NCBI GenBank assembly: GCA_047291315.1
Contig: JBDPYZ010000010.1
Location: forward strand, 23,860 to 87,859
DNA length: 64,000 nt
Reading direction: 5' to 3'
From: Arsenophonus fragariae
Lineage (GTDB): Bacteria; Pseudomonadota; Gammaproteobacteria; Enterobacterales; Enterobacteriaceae
Part shown: positions 29,352 through 37,538 of the stretch, one piece after another
Layout of the letters: every line of letters begins with the position of its first letter
How positions within the stretch are numbered: the first letter of the stretch is position 1
Notes under the pieces: model-generated
Told to the model about the DNA's origin: nothing
What the model saw: only the letters and a program-made list of their open reading frames with translations
Database searches by the model: none
Made by a program: the position numbers and the translations under genes

Positions 29352-30722
29352 TTATTTTCCAATACAGAAGCTGGAAAAAATTCTACCTAATAAATCATCA
29401 GAGCTAAATTCCCCGGTAATTTCACTTAATGCTTGCTGAGTCAAACGAAGTTCTTCAGCTAATAATTCACCTGAGTGAGCAACCACTAATTTTTGATATC
29501 CTTGCTGCAAATGCTCAGCTGCTATATTAAGCGCTTGAATATGACGGCGCCTGGCTAAGAACCCACCTTCAATATAATGATTAAATCCAATGCTTTGCTT
29601 TAAGTGCTGACGTAGTAAATCAATACCTTCTTTTCGATAAGCTGAAAGGCGAATAAGTGAGAAGTTACCAACTTTTGTTATCGCTATTGGTTCATCAGTT
29701 ATATCCACTTTATTTCTAATTACCGTAATAGGTAAAGATTTCGGCAATCGCGCCATAAATTCAGGCCAAATTTGCTCAGGTTCAGTTGCCTGTGTCGTCG
29801 TACTATCCACCATAAATAATATATGATCAGCTTGCTCTATTTCCTGCCAAGCTCGTTCAATACCTATTCTCTCAACTTCATCTGTCGCTTCACGTAAACC
29901 AGCCGTATCAATAATATGCAGTGGCATACCATCAATATGAATATGTTCCCGTAATACATCTCGGGTTGTACCGGCAATATCGGTTACAATCGCCGTTTCA
30001 CGCCCAGATAGTGCATTTAATAAGCTAGATTTACCGGAATTCGGTCTTCCAGCAATAACAACTTTCATGCCTTCTCGTAATAAACTGCCTTGATAAGCTT
30101 GTAAATGCACACTATCTAAATGGGCTATCACCTCATTCAATTTTGTTTCTATTTTACCATCAGACAAAAAATCAATTTCTTCATCTGGAAAATCAATCGC
30201 CGCTTCAACGTAAATCCGCAAGTTAGTGAGTGCTTCCACCATTTCATAAATTTGTAGCGAGAAAACACCTTTTAAGGAATTTATCGCTGACCGAGCAGCC
30301 TGTTCAGTGCTCGCATCTATAAGATCAGCAATGGCTTCAGCCTGAGCTAAATCCATTTTATCATTAAGAAAAGCGCGTTCAGAAAATTCACCCGGATTGG
30401 CAATACGGATTTCATCGATAGCTAAAATCCGCTTAAGTAATAAATCAATAATTACCGGCCCACCATGTCCTTGCAATTCAAGAACATCTTCACCAGTAAA
30501 TGAGTTGGGTGCAGGAAAATAGAGTGCTATTCCCTGATCTAACACTTTGCCATTAGTATCATAGAAAGGAAGGTAATCCCCATAGCGTGGCTGAGGTAAT
30601 TTACCTAAAACAATTCGGGCTACCTCAATAACTTTTGGCCCTGATATTCGCAAAATACCAACACCACCACGTCCAGGAGGCGTTGCCTGCGCAATAATTG
30701 TATCATTGGTATATATACTCAT
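29352..30722 (-). CDS. mnmE: tRNA modification GTPase MnmE
   Basis: 456 residues. With MnmG it forms the enzyme that installs the (carboxymethyl)aminomethyl group on U34 of certain tRNAs. Visible parts are the N-terminal folate-binding start NDTIIAQATPPGRGGVGILR; the G domain with GRPNSGKSSLLN (G1) near 225, IAGTTRD (G2) near 250, DTAG (G3) near 272 and RNKVD (G4) near 340; and the C-terminal CIGK with its essential cysteine. Length equals the family norm. It is last in the rpmH-rnpA-yidD-yidC-mnmE series. Its partner mnmG is at 54.5-56.4 kb. Confidence 0.98.
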   Translation of the reverse strand: MSIYTNDTIIAQATPPGRGGVGILRISGPKVIEVARIVLGKLPQPRYGDYLPFYDTNGKVLDQGIALYFPAPNSFTGEDVLELQGHGGPVIIDLLLKRILAIDEIRIANPGEFSERAFLNDKMDLAQAEAIADLIDASTEQAARSAINSLKGVFSLQIYEMVEALTNLRIYVEAAIDFPDEEIDFLSDGKIETKLNEVIAHLDSVHLQAYQGSLLREGMKVVIAGRPNSGKSSLLNALSGRETAIVTDIAGTTRDVLREHIHIDGMPLHIIDTAGLREATDEVERIGIERAWQEIEQADHILFMVDSTTTQATEPEQIWPEFMARLPKSLPITVIRNKVDITDEPIAITKVGNFSLIRLSAYRKEGIDLLRQHLKQSIGFNHYIEGGFLARRRHIQALNIAAEHLQQGYQKLVVAHSGELLAEELRLTQQALSEITGEFSSDDLLGRIFSSFCIGK

Positions 30723-30752
30723 TTTACTCTCAATTCTTACAATAAATATGAC

Positions 30753-30776
30753 TAAGGCGGTCTAATGACCGCCTTA
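30753..30776 (-). terminator. Hairpin between yidC and mnmE
   Basis: TAAGGCGGTC and GACCGCCTTA form a perfect 10-bp stem with a 4-nt loop. On the minus strand it follows yidC and precedes mnmE. The T-run after it is poor, so it may attenuate transcription or protect the yidC mRNA end rather than fully terminate. Confidence 0.6.
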
Positions 30777-30830
30777 ATACATTTTCTATTTTGTTACTTT
30801 CATCAATTCTAAATAACAAAATGCCAAAAC

Positions 30831-32468
30831 TTATTTTTTATCACGGCTATGGAGACCTCGCTTTTCTAATCCACGATAAATAATTTGTTGCTGGATAATC
30901 GCCACCAGGTTACTAACGATATAGTATAAAACTAAACCTGAAGGAAACCACAAGAAAAATACCGTAAAAATAACAGGCATATAGGTCATAATTTTCTGTT
31001 GCATAGGATCAGTTACTGTCGTTGGTGACATTTTCTGAATAATATACATCGTCAACCCCATTAACAACGGCAGAATATAGTATGGATCCTGGGCTGATAG
31101 ATCTTGGATCCAACCAATAAAGGGAGCATGACGTAGCTCGATAGAACCCATCAACATATAATATAAAGCAAGGAAAATAGGCATTTGAATCAATAAAGGC
31201 AGACAACCACCTAACGGATTGACTTTTTCTGCTTTGTAGAGTGCCATCATTTCTTGACTCATACGTTGCTTATCATCACCAATCCGTTCTTTCATCGCCG
31301 CAAGTTTAGGCTGCAACAGACGCATTTTTGCCATTGAAGTATATTGTGCTTTGGTTAATGGATACATAATTCCGCGCACAATAAAAGTAATAACAATGAT
31401 TGAAAAGCCCCAATTACCGATAAAACCATGAATAAATTTCAATAATTTAAATAACGGTTGAGAAATAAACCACAGCCAACCATAATCAACGGTTAAATCT
31501 AAATGTGGCGCAACTGCTACCATTTCCGATTGTAATTCAGGACCTAGCCACAATGTTGAAATGTAATTACCTTTACTATTAGCCGCTACTGTTATCGGTG
31601 AACTCTTATATCCAATAATAGCAATGGCTTTATCTAAATCTATTGTATAGAAGGTGTTTTGGTTCTGATAACCAGGGATCCATGCAGTAGCAAAATATTG
31701 CTGCAACATTGCTACCCAACCATCTTTAGTCTTAACGTTTAAATTATTATCAGTAATATCACTGAAACTATATTTTTTATAATTCGTTTCATCGGAAGAA
31801 TACGCTGTGCCACGATAGGTATGTAAGGCAAAATTATTACTTCCTGTATCACGTTCTTTTGGTAGTTCTGCCGTCTGTTTCAATTGACCGAAAAAAGCCA
31901 GCGTCAACGGTTTGGCACTATTATTGTCAATATTATACTCAACAGAAATATTATATTGACCGCGTTTTAATACATAGATTTTCTGATAAACCTCGCCATC
32001 TTTACCAGTGAAGGTAAGAGGAATACGCAGTTCATCTTGGCCATATTGCAACTCATAATTCGTTGCAGTTGATAGATATAAAGGACGCAATCCGTTATTG
32101 TAGCCAGGGTTATCGGGACCATCCTGACCGATCAAGCCACTCTGTGCTTGATAAATAAAATCTTTACTGGTTTCCAATAAACGAAACGGATCAGATGAGT
32201 GTAATTCCTTAGGGTAAAGCAACAGATCAGCCGCATCAATATCGCCTCCGCGTGTATTGATGCGTAATTCAAGCACATCAGTTTTTACTCTGATAAATTT
32301 AGCTTGCTCATGACCTAGATTAGCTTGGTCATCATGACTTGGCATATCCATTTGTTTTACGATTTGGTCAGCCTTTATAGGTTGTGTTTTATCACTTTCC
32401 CATGCCTGCCAAATTAAAAACGAAACAAATAGCAAAGCAATGAATAAAAGATTGCGTTGCGAATCCAT
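30831..32468 (-). CDS. yidC: Membrane protein insertase YidC
   Basis: 545 residues, the usual length. It inserts and folds inner-membrane proteins, alone or with SecYEG; the ATP synthase subunits a and c encoded further on are typical clients. The N-terminal helix (LLFIALLFVSFLIWQAW) is followed by the large periplasmic beta domain (about 60-340) and the conserved five-helix core, including GNWGFSIIVITFIVRGIMYPLT with the hydrophilic-groove arginine, CLPLLIQMPIFLALYYML and LPLLMGLTMYIIQKM. It lies 12 bp after yidD. Confidence 0.98.
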   Translation of the reverse strand: MDSQRNLLFIALLFVSFLIWQAWESDKTQPIKADQIVKQMDMPSHDDQANLGHEQAKFIRVKTDVLELRINTRGGDIDAADLLLYPKELHSSDPFRLLETSKDFIYQAQSGLIGQDGPDNPGYNNGLRPLYLSTATNYELQYGQDELRIPLTFTGKDGEVYQKIYVLKRGQYNISVEYNIDNNSAKPLTLAFFGQLKQTAELPKERDTGSNNFALHTYRGTAYSSDETNYKKYSFSDITDNNLNVKTKDGWVAMLQQYFATAWIPGYQNQNTFYTIDLDKAIAIIGYKSSPITVAANSKGNYISTLWLGPELQSEMVAVAPHLDLTVDYGWLWFISQPLFKLLKFIHGFIGNWGFSIIVITFIVRGIMYPLTKAQYTSMAKMRLLQPKLAAMKERIGDDKQRMSQEMMALYKAEKVNPLGGCLPLLIQMPIFLALYYMLMGSIELRHAPFIGWIQDLSAQDPYYILPLLMGLTMYIIQKMSPTTVTDPMQQKIMTYMPVIFTVFFLWFPSGLVLYYIVSNLVAIIQQQIIYRGLEKRGLHSRDKK

Positions 32469-32480
32469 CGTTAATGTTCT

Positions 32481-32732
32481 CTATTTATGGTCATTCTGTC
32501 TAGGTGGAACTGGATCGTCACCACCGCTATGTAATGGATGGCATTTTAATACGCGTTTCATCATTAACCAACCACCTTTTATCAATCCAAATCGATATAA
32601 TACCTCAATCCCATATTGTGAGCAGGTGGGGTTGAAACGGCAGCAGGTCCCTAATAATGGACTTATTATCAATTGATAACCTCTTATCATCGAGATTAAT
32701 AACCGCGAGCCAAACGACAGTGACGACGCCAT
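32481..32732 (-). CDS. yidD: Membrane protein insertion efficiency factor YidD
   Basis: 83 residues. A small amphipathic membrane-associated protein thought to assist YidC. It contains the family signature CRFNPTCSQYGIEVL with both cysteines and KCHPLHSGGDDPVPP at the end. It overlaps the 3' end of rnpA by 37 bp in another frame, as in E. coli, and leads into yidC after 12 bp, suggesting translational coupling. Confidence 0.95.
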   Translation of the reverse strand: MASSLSFGSRLLISMIRGYQLIISPLLGTCCRFNPTCSQYGIEVLYRFGLIKGGWLMMKRVLKCHPLHSGGDDPVPPRQNDHK

Positions 32733-33055
32733 AATTTGCCTAATGTTTCGGTGATTTCTTGATTATCCAAATCAGCAACCCCCTTTCTTACTAATATCAC
32801 AAAATCCATAGAAGGCAACTCATTCTGATGTAAACGAAAATATTCTCTCGTTAGTCGCTTAATGCGATTACGTTCATGAGCCCGTCTAACATTTTTTTTC
32901 GCGATAGTAAGACCAATGCGCGGGTACCCCAGCTTATTAAGGCGTCCAAGAATGGTGATTTCTGGAGAACTCGCCCGTTGTTGCTGCTGAAAGACATAAT
33001 CAAAATGCATGGGAGTTAATAATCTTAACTCCCTAGGAAAAGCAAGCATAACCAC
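32696..33055 (-). CDS. rnpA: RNase P protein component
   Basis: 119 residues, the same length as in E. coli. It binds the M1 RNA and helps cleave tRNA 5' leaders. The GTG start gives VMLAFPRELRLL. The RNA-binding signature is KKNVRRAHERNRIKRLTRE at about residues 52-70, and the end is LWRRHCRLARG. It lies 13 bp after rpmH, the universal arrangement. The 3' end overlaps yidD. Confidence 0.98.
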   Translation of the reverse strand: MVMLAFPRELRLLTPMHFDYVFQQQQRASSPEITILGRLNKLGYPRIGLTIAKKNVRRAHERNRIKRLTREYFRLHQNELPSMDFVILVRKGVADLDNQEITETLGKLWRRHCRLARGY

Positions 33056-33068
33056 TTCGATAGGGTTA

Positions 33069-33212
33069 TTACTCTGAAGAAACGGTCAGACGAGCGCGGC
33101 CTTTAGCACGACGACGAGCCAAAACCTGACGACCATTTTTAGTAGCCATACGAGCACGAAAACCATGAGAACGGTTACGCTTTAGTAGGGACGGTTGAAA
33201 AGTGCATTTCAT
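33069..33212 (-). CDS. rpmH: Ribosomal protein bL34
   Basis: 47 residues, too short for many gene finders. The protein reads MKCTFQPSLLKRNRSHGFRA, then MATKNGRQVLARRRAKGRAR and LTVSSE. Residue 3 is Cys (codon TGC) where almost all L34 proteins have Arg (MKRTFQPS), a single C-to-T change. All other conserved basic residues remain. It is the first gene of the minus-strand cluster, and its promoter must lie in the gap shared with dnaA. Confidence 0.97.
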   Translation of the reverse strand: MKCTFQPSLLKRNRSHGFRARMATKNGRQVLARRRAKGRARLTVSSE

Positions 33213-33922
33213 AGCGGTTTCTACCTAACTTAACAAAATAGTTATTATTGATTCAGTAAATTCGTGGGTGACCAGCGGAATAAAACAGTACTGATATATC
33301 CAATCTTAACAATACCAATATAGCAAAGAGGCAGGATTGTAATAAAATATCTAGCATTACGCAATGCCGCAATGCCGCAATGCAGGAGACAAACTTCGAC
33401 GCTTTTCTCCACCATTAGCTACCATAAAACTTAAACTAATACCCTACTTTTCTTTCTTACCAAGTACTGCCAGAAAACTGGAAAAATGATGATATCACAC
33501 ACAAGATGCAAAATTATACGGATTCTCATAGAAATCTCAAGGATCATTAAAGGATCAAAAAATTATTTGGATCAAGATAGAGACTAATCGCCAAGTTTGT
33601 TCTAAACTTATCTGTTACTAGGTGTTATGTATATCTAATATATGTGTTAGTATTCTTTTTGCTTTCTTATTGCATTTTACACATCTTGCTCCTAAATTTA
33701 ATCCTGTGGATGAAAAGTGCTAAAACTGTGTAAAAGAGTGAGGAGCTTATTCAGATTTTGCATTATGATCTATTATAGTGTACTGAGATCATAGTATAAT
33801 TGTACAAGCTGATATAGTTTATCGCGCAAATTTTCGGTAAATCTTTTCTGAGGTATTAACAGTTTTTATTACCTATTAAATTTAATAATTTTCCATTGAT
33901 CTTGTTTTTAGGGGAGTCTTTC
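33213..33922. promoter_or_regulatory. rpmH-dnaA divergent promoter region
   Basis: 710 bp with no gene, separating rpmH (minus) from dnaA (plus). TGTGGATGA at 33705-33713 is one mismatch from the DnaA box TGTGGATAA and could serve dnaA autoregulation. A GATC occurs near 33779. A small direct repeat, CGCAATGC, occurs near 33360-33382. GGGGAG at 33911-33916 is the dnaA ribosome-binding site. Exact promoters cannot be fixed by eye. Confidence 0.6.
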
Positions 33923-35308
33923 GTGTCATTTTCACTTTGGCAGCAATGTCTTGCCCGATTGCAGGATGAGTTACCTGCCACAGAATTCAGTCTGTGGATA
34001 CGCCCTCTGCAGGCAGAATTGAGTGATAACACATTAGCACTCTATGCTCCTAACCGCTTTGTATTAGATTGGGTAAGAGATAAATACATCAATAATATTA
34101 ATGAATTATTGAGTGATTTTTGTGGTTCTGATGTGCCTGCATTGAAATTCGAAGTGGGTAATAAACCGCAAATAACGCAAAGCGGTGCTTCAACGCATAC
34201 CGCAGCAAATAAAACCATTTCGACTCCAATAAATTCAACAATACGTCCTAGTTGGGACAATACACAACTTCAACCTGAAATCGCCTATCGTTCAAATGTG
34301 AACCCTAAGCATACATTCAATAACTTTGTCGAAGGTAAATCAAACCAACTTGCTCGCGCCGCTGCTAGCCAAGTAGCCGACAATCCTGGCGGAGCTTATA
34401 ATCCACTTTTCCTTTATGGTGGAACAGGATTAGGTAAAACTCACTTACTTCATGCAGTAGGTAATAACATCATGGCGCGCAAAGCGAATGCAAAAGTGGT
34501 TTATATGCATTCTGAGCGTTTTGTCCAAGACATGGTAAAGGCGTTACAAAATAATGCGATTGAAGATTTTAAACGTTATTATCGCTCGGTAGATGCATTA
34601 TTAATTGATGACATTCAATTTTTTGCTAATAAAGAGCGTTCTCAAGAAGAGTTTTTTCATACTTTTAATGCTTTACTCGAAGGTAACCAGCAAATCATTC
34701 TAACCTCAGATCGTTATCCTAAAGAAATACATGGGGTTGAAGACCGACTAAAATCTCGTTTTGGCTGGGGATTGACTGTTGCGATTGAACCACCAGAATT
34801 GGAAACACGTGTAGCTATCCTGATGAAAAAAGCGGATGAAAATCAGATCCAACTGCCTGATGAAGTCGCTTTCTTTATTGCCAAACGCTTGCGATCAAAC
34901 GTTCGAGAGCTCGAAGGGGCATTGAATCGGGTTATCGCCAATGCTAATTTTACCGGTCGTGCAATTACCATTGATTTTGTTCGCGAAGCATTGCGCGATC
35001 TACTAGCATTACAAGAAAAACTTGTCACTATTGATAATATTCAAAAAACAGTTGCTGAATACTACAAAATTAAAGTTGCTGATTTGTTATCCAAGCGCCG
35101 TTCCCGTTCTGTGGCGCGTCCGAGGCAAATGGCAATGGCATTAGCAAAAGAGCTGACAAACCATAGTTTGCCTGAAATTGGGGATGCCTTTTGTGGACGA
35201 GATCATACAACCGTACTCCATGCTTGTCGAAAAATCGAGCAATTACGGGAAGAAAGTCACGACATCAAAGAAGATTTTTCTAACTTAATAAGAACATTAT
35301 CATCATAA
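33923..35308 (+). CDS. dnaA: Chromosomal replication initiator DnaA
   Basis: 461 residues. It binds DnaA boxes at oriC (found here at 56.5-56.8 kb) and opens the origin. The GTG start at 33923 after GGGGAG gives MSFSLWQQCLARLQDELPAT as in E. coli; the in-frame ATG at 33896 adds nine unconserved residues. Domain I is about 1-85, followed by a variable Thr/Ser/Asn-rich linker to about 125. The AAA+ domain carries Walker A GGTGLGKTH near 165 and Walker B DALLIDDIQFF. Domain IV carries the DNA-binding signature FCGRDHTTVLHACRKI. It starts the dnaA-dnaN-recF-gyrB operon. Confidence 0.98.
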   Translation: MSFSLWQQCLARLQDELPATEFSLWIRPLQAELSDNTLALYAPNRFVLDWVRDKYINNINELLSDFCGSDVPALKFEVGNKPQITQSGASTHTAANKTISTPINSTIRPSWDNTQLQPEIAYRSNVNPKHTFNNFVEGKSNQLARAAASQVADNPGGAYNPLFLYGGTGLGKTHLLHAVGNNIMARKANAKVVYMHSERFVQDMVKALQNNAIEDFKRYYRSVDALLIDDIQFFANKERSQEEFFHTFNALLEGNQQIILTSDRYPKEIHGVEDRLKSRFGWGLTVAIEPPELETRVAILMKKADENQIQLPDEVAFFIAKRLRSNVRELEGALNRVIANANFTGRAITIDFVREALRDLLALQEKLVTIDNIQKTVAEYYKIKVADLLSKRRSRSVARPRQMAMALAKELTNHSLPEIGDAFCGRDHTTVLHACRKIEQLREESHDIKEDFSNLIRTLSS

Positions 35309-35312
35309 TGCT

Positions 35313-36413
35313 ATGAAATTTACTATTGAACGTGAACAATTACTCAAACCACTACAACAAGTCAGTGGTCCACTTGGTGGGCGACCTACATTGCCTATCT
35401 TAGGTAATTTATTACTGCAAGTCAGTGAAAAAACACTTTCATTGACAGGTACTGATCTAGAAGTAGAAATGGTCGCAAAAGTGACACTCACACAAGAAGG
35501 TGAAAATGGTTCAATCACTATACCTGCCCGTAAATTTTTCGATATCTGGCGTGGGTTACCAGATGGTTCAGAAATCAAGGTCACACTTGAAGGAGACCGT
35601 CTGCTTGTGCGTTCTGGCCGTAGTCGTTTTTCGCTTTCGACTCTCCCTGCCGCTGATTTTCCAAACCTAGACGATTGGCAAAGTGAAGTTGAATTTGAAC
35701 TCCCTCAAGCTACGTTAAAACGTCTAATTGAAGCTACTCAATTTTCAATGGCACACCAAGATGTGCGCTATTACCTTAATGGCATGCTATTTGAAACAGA
35801 AGGCCAAGAATTACGCACTGTCGCTACCGATGGCCATCGTTTAGCGGTCTGTTCACTCAATATTAATCAGGATTTACCAACACATTCAGTGATTGTTCCT
35901 CGCAAAGGGGTGGTAGAATTTATGCGATTACTGGATAGTAGCGACGAGTCACTTAAGTTACAGATCGGTAGTAATAATATCCGAGCTTATGTTGGTGATT
36001 TTATTTTCACCTCAAAACTGGTTGATGGCCGTTTTCCCGATTACCGACGTGTTCTGCCCAAAAATCCAGATAAAACATTGACCGCGGATTGTGATAAATT
36101 AAAACAAGCATTTTCACGAGCTGCGATTTTATCAAATGAAAAGTTTCGTGGTGTCCGCCTTTATATAAGTGAAAATCAACTTAGAATTACAGCAAACAAT
36201 CCCGAACAGGAAGAATCAGAAGAGACTGTTGATGTTAATTATCAAAGCCCGATGATAGAAATTGGTTTTAACGTCAGTTATATCGTCGATGTATTAAATA
36301 CACTAAAATGTGAGCAGGTTAATTTGTTGTTAACTGATTCAAATTCAAGCGTACAAATAGAAGATGTAGCCAATAACGCAGCAGCTTATGTTGTTATGCC
36401 AATGCGTCTTTAA
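35313..36413 (+). CDS. dnaN: DNA polymerase III beta sliding clamp
   Basis: 366 residues, the same length as in E. coli. It forms the dimeric ring that tethers polymerase III to DNA. The N-terminus is MKFTIEREQLLKPLQQVSGP, the middle has TDGHRLAVC, and the C-terminal hydrophobic-pocket region ends VVMPMRL. It begins 4 bp after dnaA, so it is probably translated together with it. Confidence 0.98.
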   Translation: MKFTIEREQLLKPLQQVSGPLGGRPTLPILGNLLLQVSEKTLSLTGTDLEVEMVAKVTLTQEGENGSITIPARKFFDIWRGLPDGSEIKVTLEGDRLLVRSGRSRFSLSTLPAADFPNLDDWQSEVEFELPQATLKRLIEATQFSMAHQDVRYYLNGMLFETEGQELRTVATDGHRLAVCSLNINQDLPTHSVIVPRKGVVEFMRLLDSSDESLKLQIGSNNIRAYVGDFIFTSKLVDGRFPDYRRVLPKNPDKTLTADCDKLKQAFSRAAILSNEKFRGVRLYISENQLRITANNPEQEESEETVDVNYQSPMIEIGFNVSYIVDVLNTLKCEQVNLLLTDSNSSVQIEDVANNAAAYVVMPMRL

Positions 36414-36425
36414 TATCCAAATTCC

Positions 36426-37514
36426 ATGATGCTTTCGCGTTTATTTATCCGCGACTTTCGTAATATCGCAAGTGCTGATCTACCATTAGCAACGGGTTTT
36501 AATTTTTTGATTGGGCCAAACGGCAGCGGAAAAACAAGTATTCTTGAAGCGATCTATACATTAGGGCACGGTAGGGCTTTCCGTAGTATTCAAGCAGCAC
36601 GTGTAATTCGCCATGAACAAGATAATTTTGTTTTACATGGTCGTATTGTTCCTTTAGAGCCAGAATCGCGCGAGCTGACTTTGGGGCTAAGTAAAGATCG
36701 TAACGGCGATAGTAAAGTTCGCATTGATAGTAGTGATGGGCATAAAATTGCTGAATTAGCTAAATTATTACCAATGCAACTAATAACGCCTGAAGGTTTT
36801 ACCTTACTAAATGGTGGCCCTAAATATCGTCGAGCTTTTCTTGACTGGGGCTGTTTCCATAATGAACCTCAGTTCTTTGCTGCCTGGTCTGATTTAAAAC
36901 GGCTATTAAAGCAACGTAATGCTGCATTACGCCAAGTAACAAGTTATAATGAGCTTCGTCATTGGGACTATGAACTGATCCCGCTTGCCCATAAAATAAG
37001 TGAATGTCGGGCCAGTTATATTGCAGGTATTACGAAATATATTGAAAACACCTGTAAACAGTTCTTACCTGAATTTTCACTTAGCATCTCATTTCAACGA
37101 GGATGGGATAAAGAAACCGATTATTCAGATATACTAGTAAGGCAGTTTGAACGTGACCGAATGCTAACCTATACCGCATTAGGACCACACAAAGCTGACT
37201 TACGGATCCGCGTAGGAGGGATTGCCGTTGAAGATATCCTATCCCGCGGACAATTAAAATTATTAATGTGCGCATTAAAATTAGCTCAAGGTGAATATTT
37301 AACCCGACAGAGTGGGCAACGATGCTTATATCTGTTAGACGATTTTGCTTCTGAGTTAGATAAGGATCGCCGTCAATTACTAGCCGAACGGCTTAAAGCG
37401 ACTCAAGCTCAGGTCTTTGTTAGCACGATTACCATTGCGCAAGTTAAAGATATGTTAGATGGAAATAGCAGGATGTTTTGCGTAAAACATGGCAAAATAG
37501 AAGTTCAACCATAG
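36426..37514 (+). CDS. recF: DNA repair ATPase RecF
   Basis: 362 residues. Works with RecO and RecR to load RecA at gaps. Walker A is GPNGSGKTS near residue 30, followed by LEAIYTLGHGRAFRS. The ABC signature is LSRGQLKLLMCALKLAQG near 280, and Walker B is CLYLLDDFASELD. Two ATGs are adjacent (36426, 36429); either is possible. It sits 12 bp after dnaN and 24 bp before gyrB. Confidence 0.97.
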   Translation: MMLSRLFIRDFRNIASADLPLATGFNFLIGPNGSGKTSILEAIYTLGHGRAFRSIQAARVIRHEQDNFVLHGRIVPLEPESRELTLGLSKDRNGDSKVRIDSSDGHKIAELAKLLPMQLITPEGFTLLNGGPKYRRAFLDWGCFHNEPQFFAAWSDLKRLLKQRNAALRQVTSYNELRHWDYELIPLAHKISECRASYIAGITKYIENTCKQFLPEFSLSISFQRGWDKETDYSDILVRQFERDRMLTYTALGPHKADLRIRVGGIAVEDILSRGQLKLLMCALKLAQGEYLTRQSGQRCLYLLDDFASELDKDRRQLLAERLKATQAQVFVSTITIAQVKDMLDGNSRMFCVKHGKIEVQP

Positions 37515-37538
37515 ATCAGAAATTAGCGAGAAACGTTG

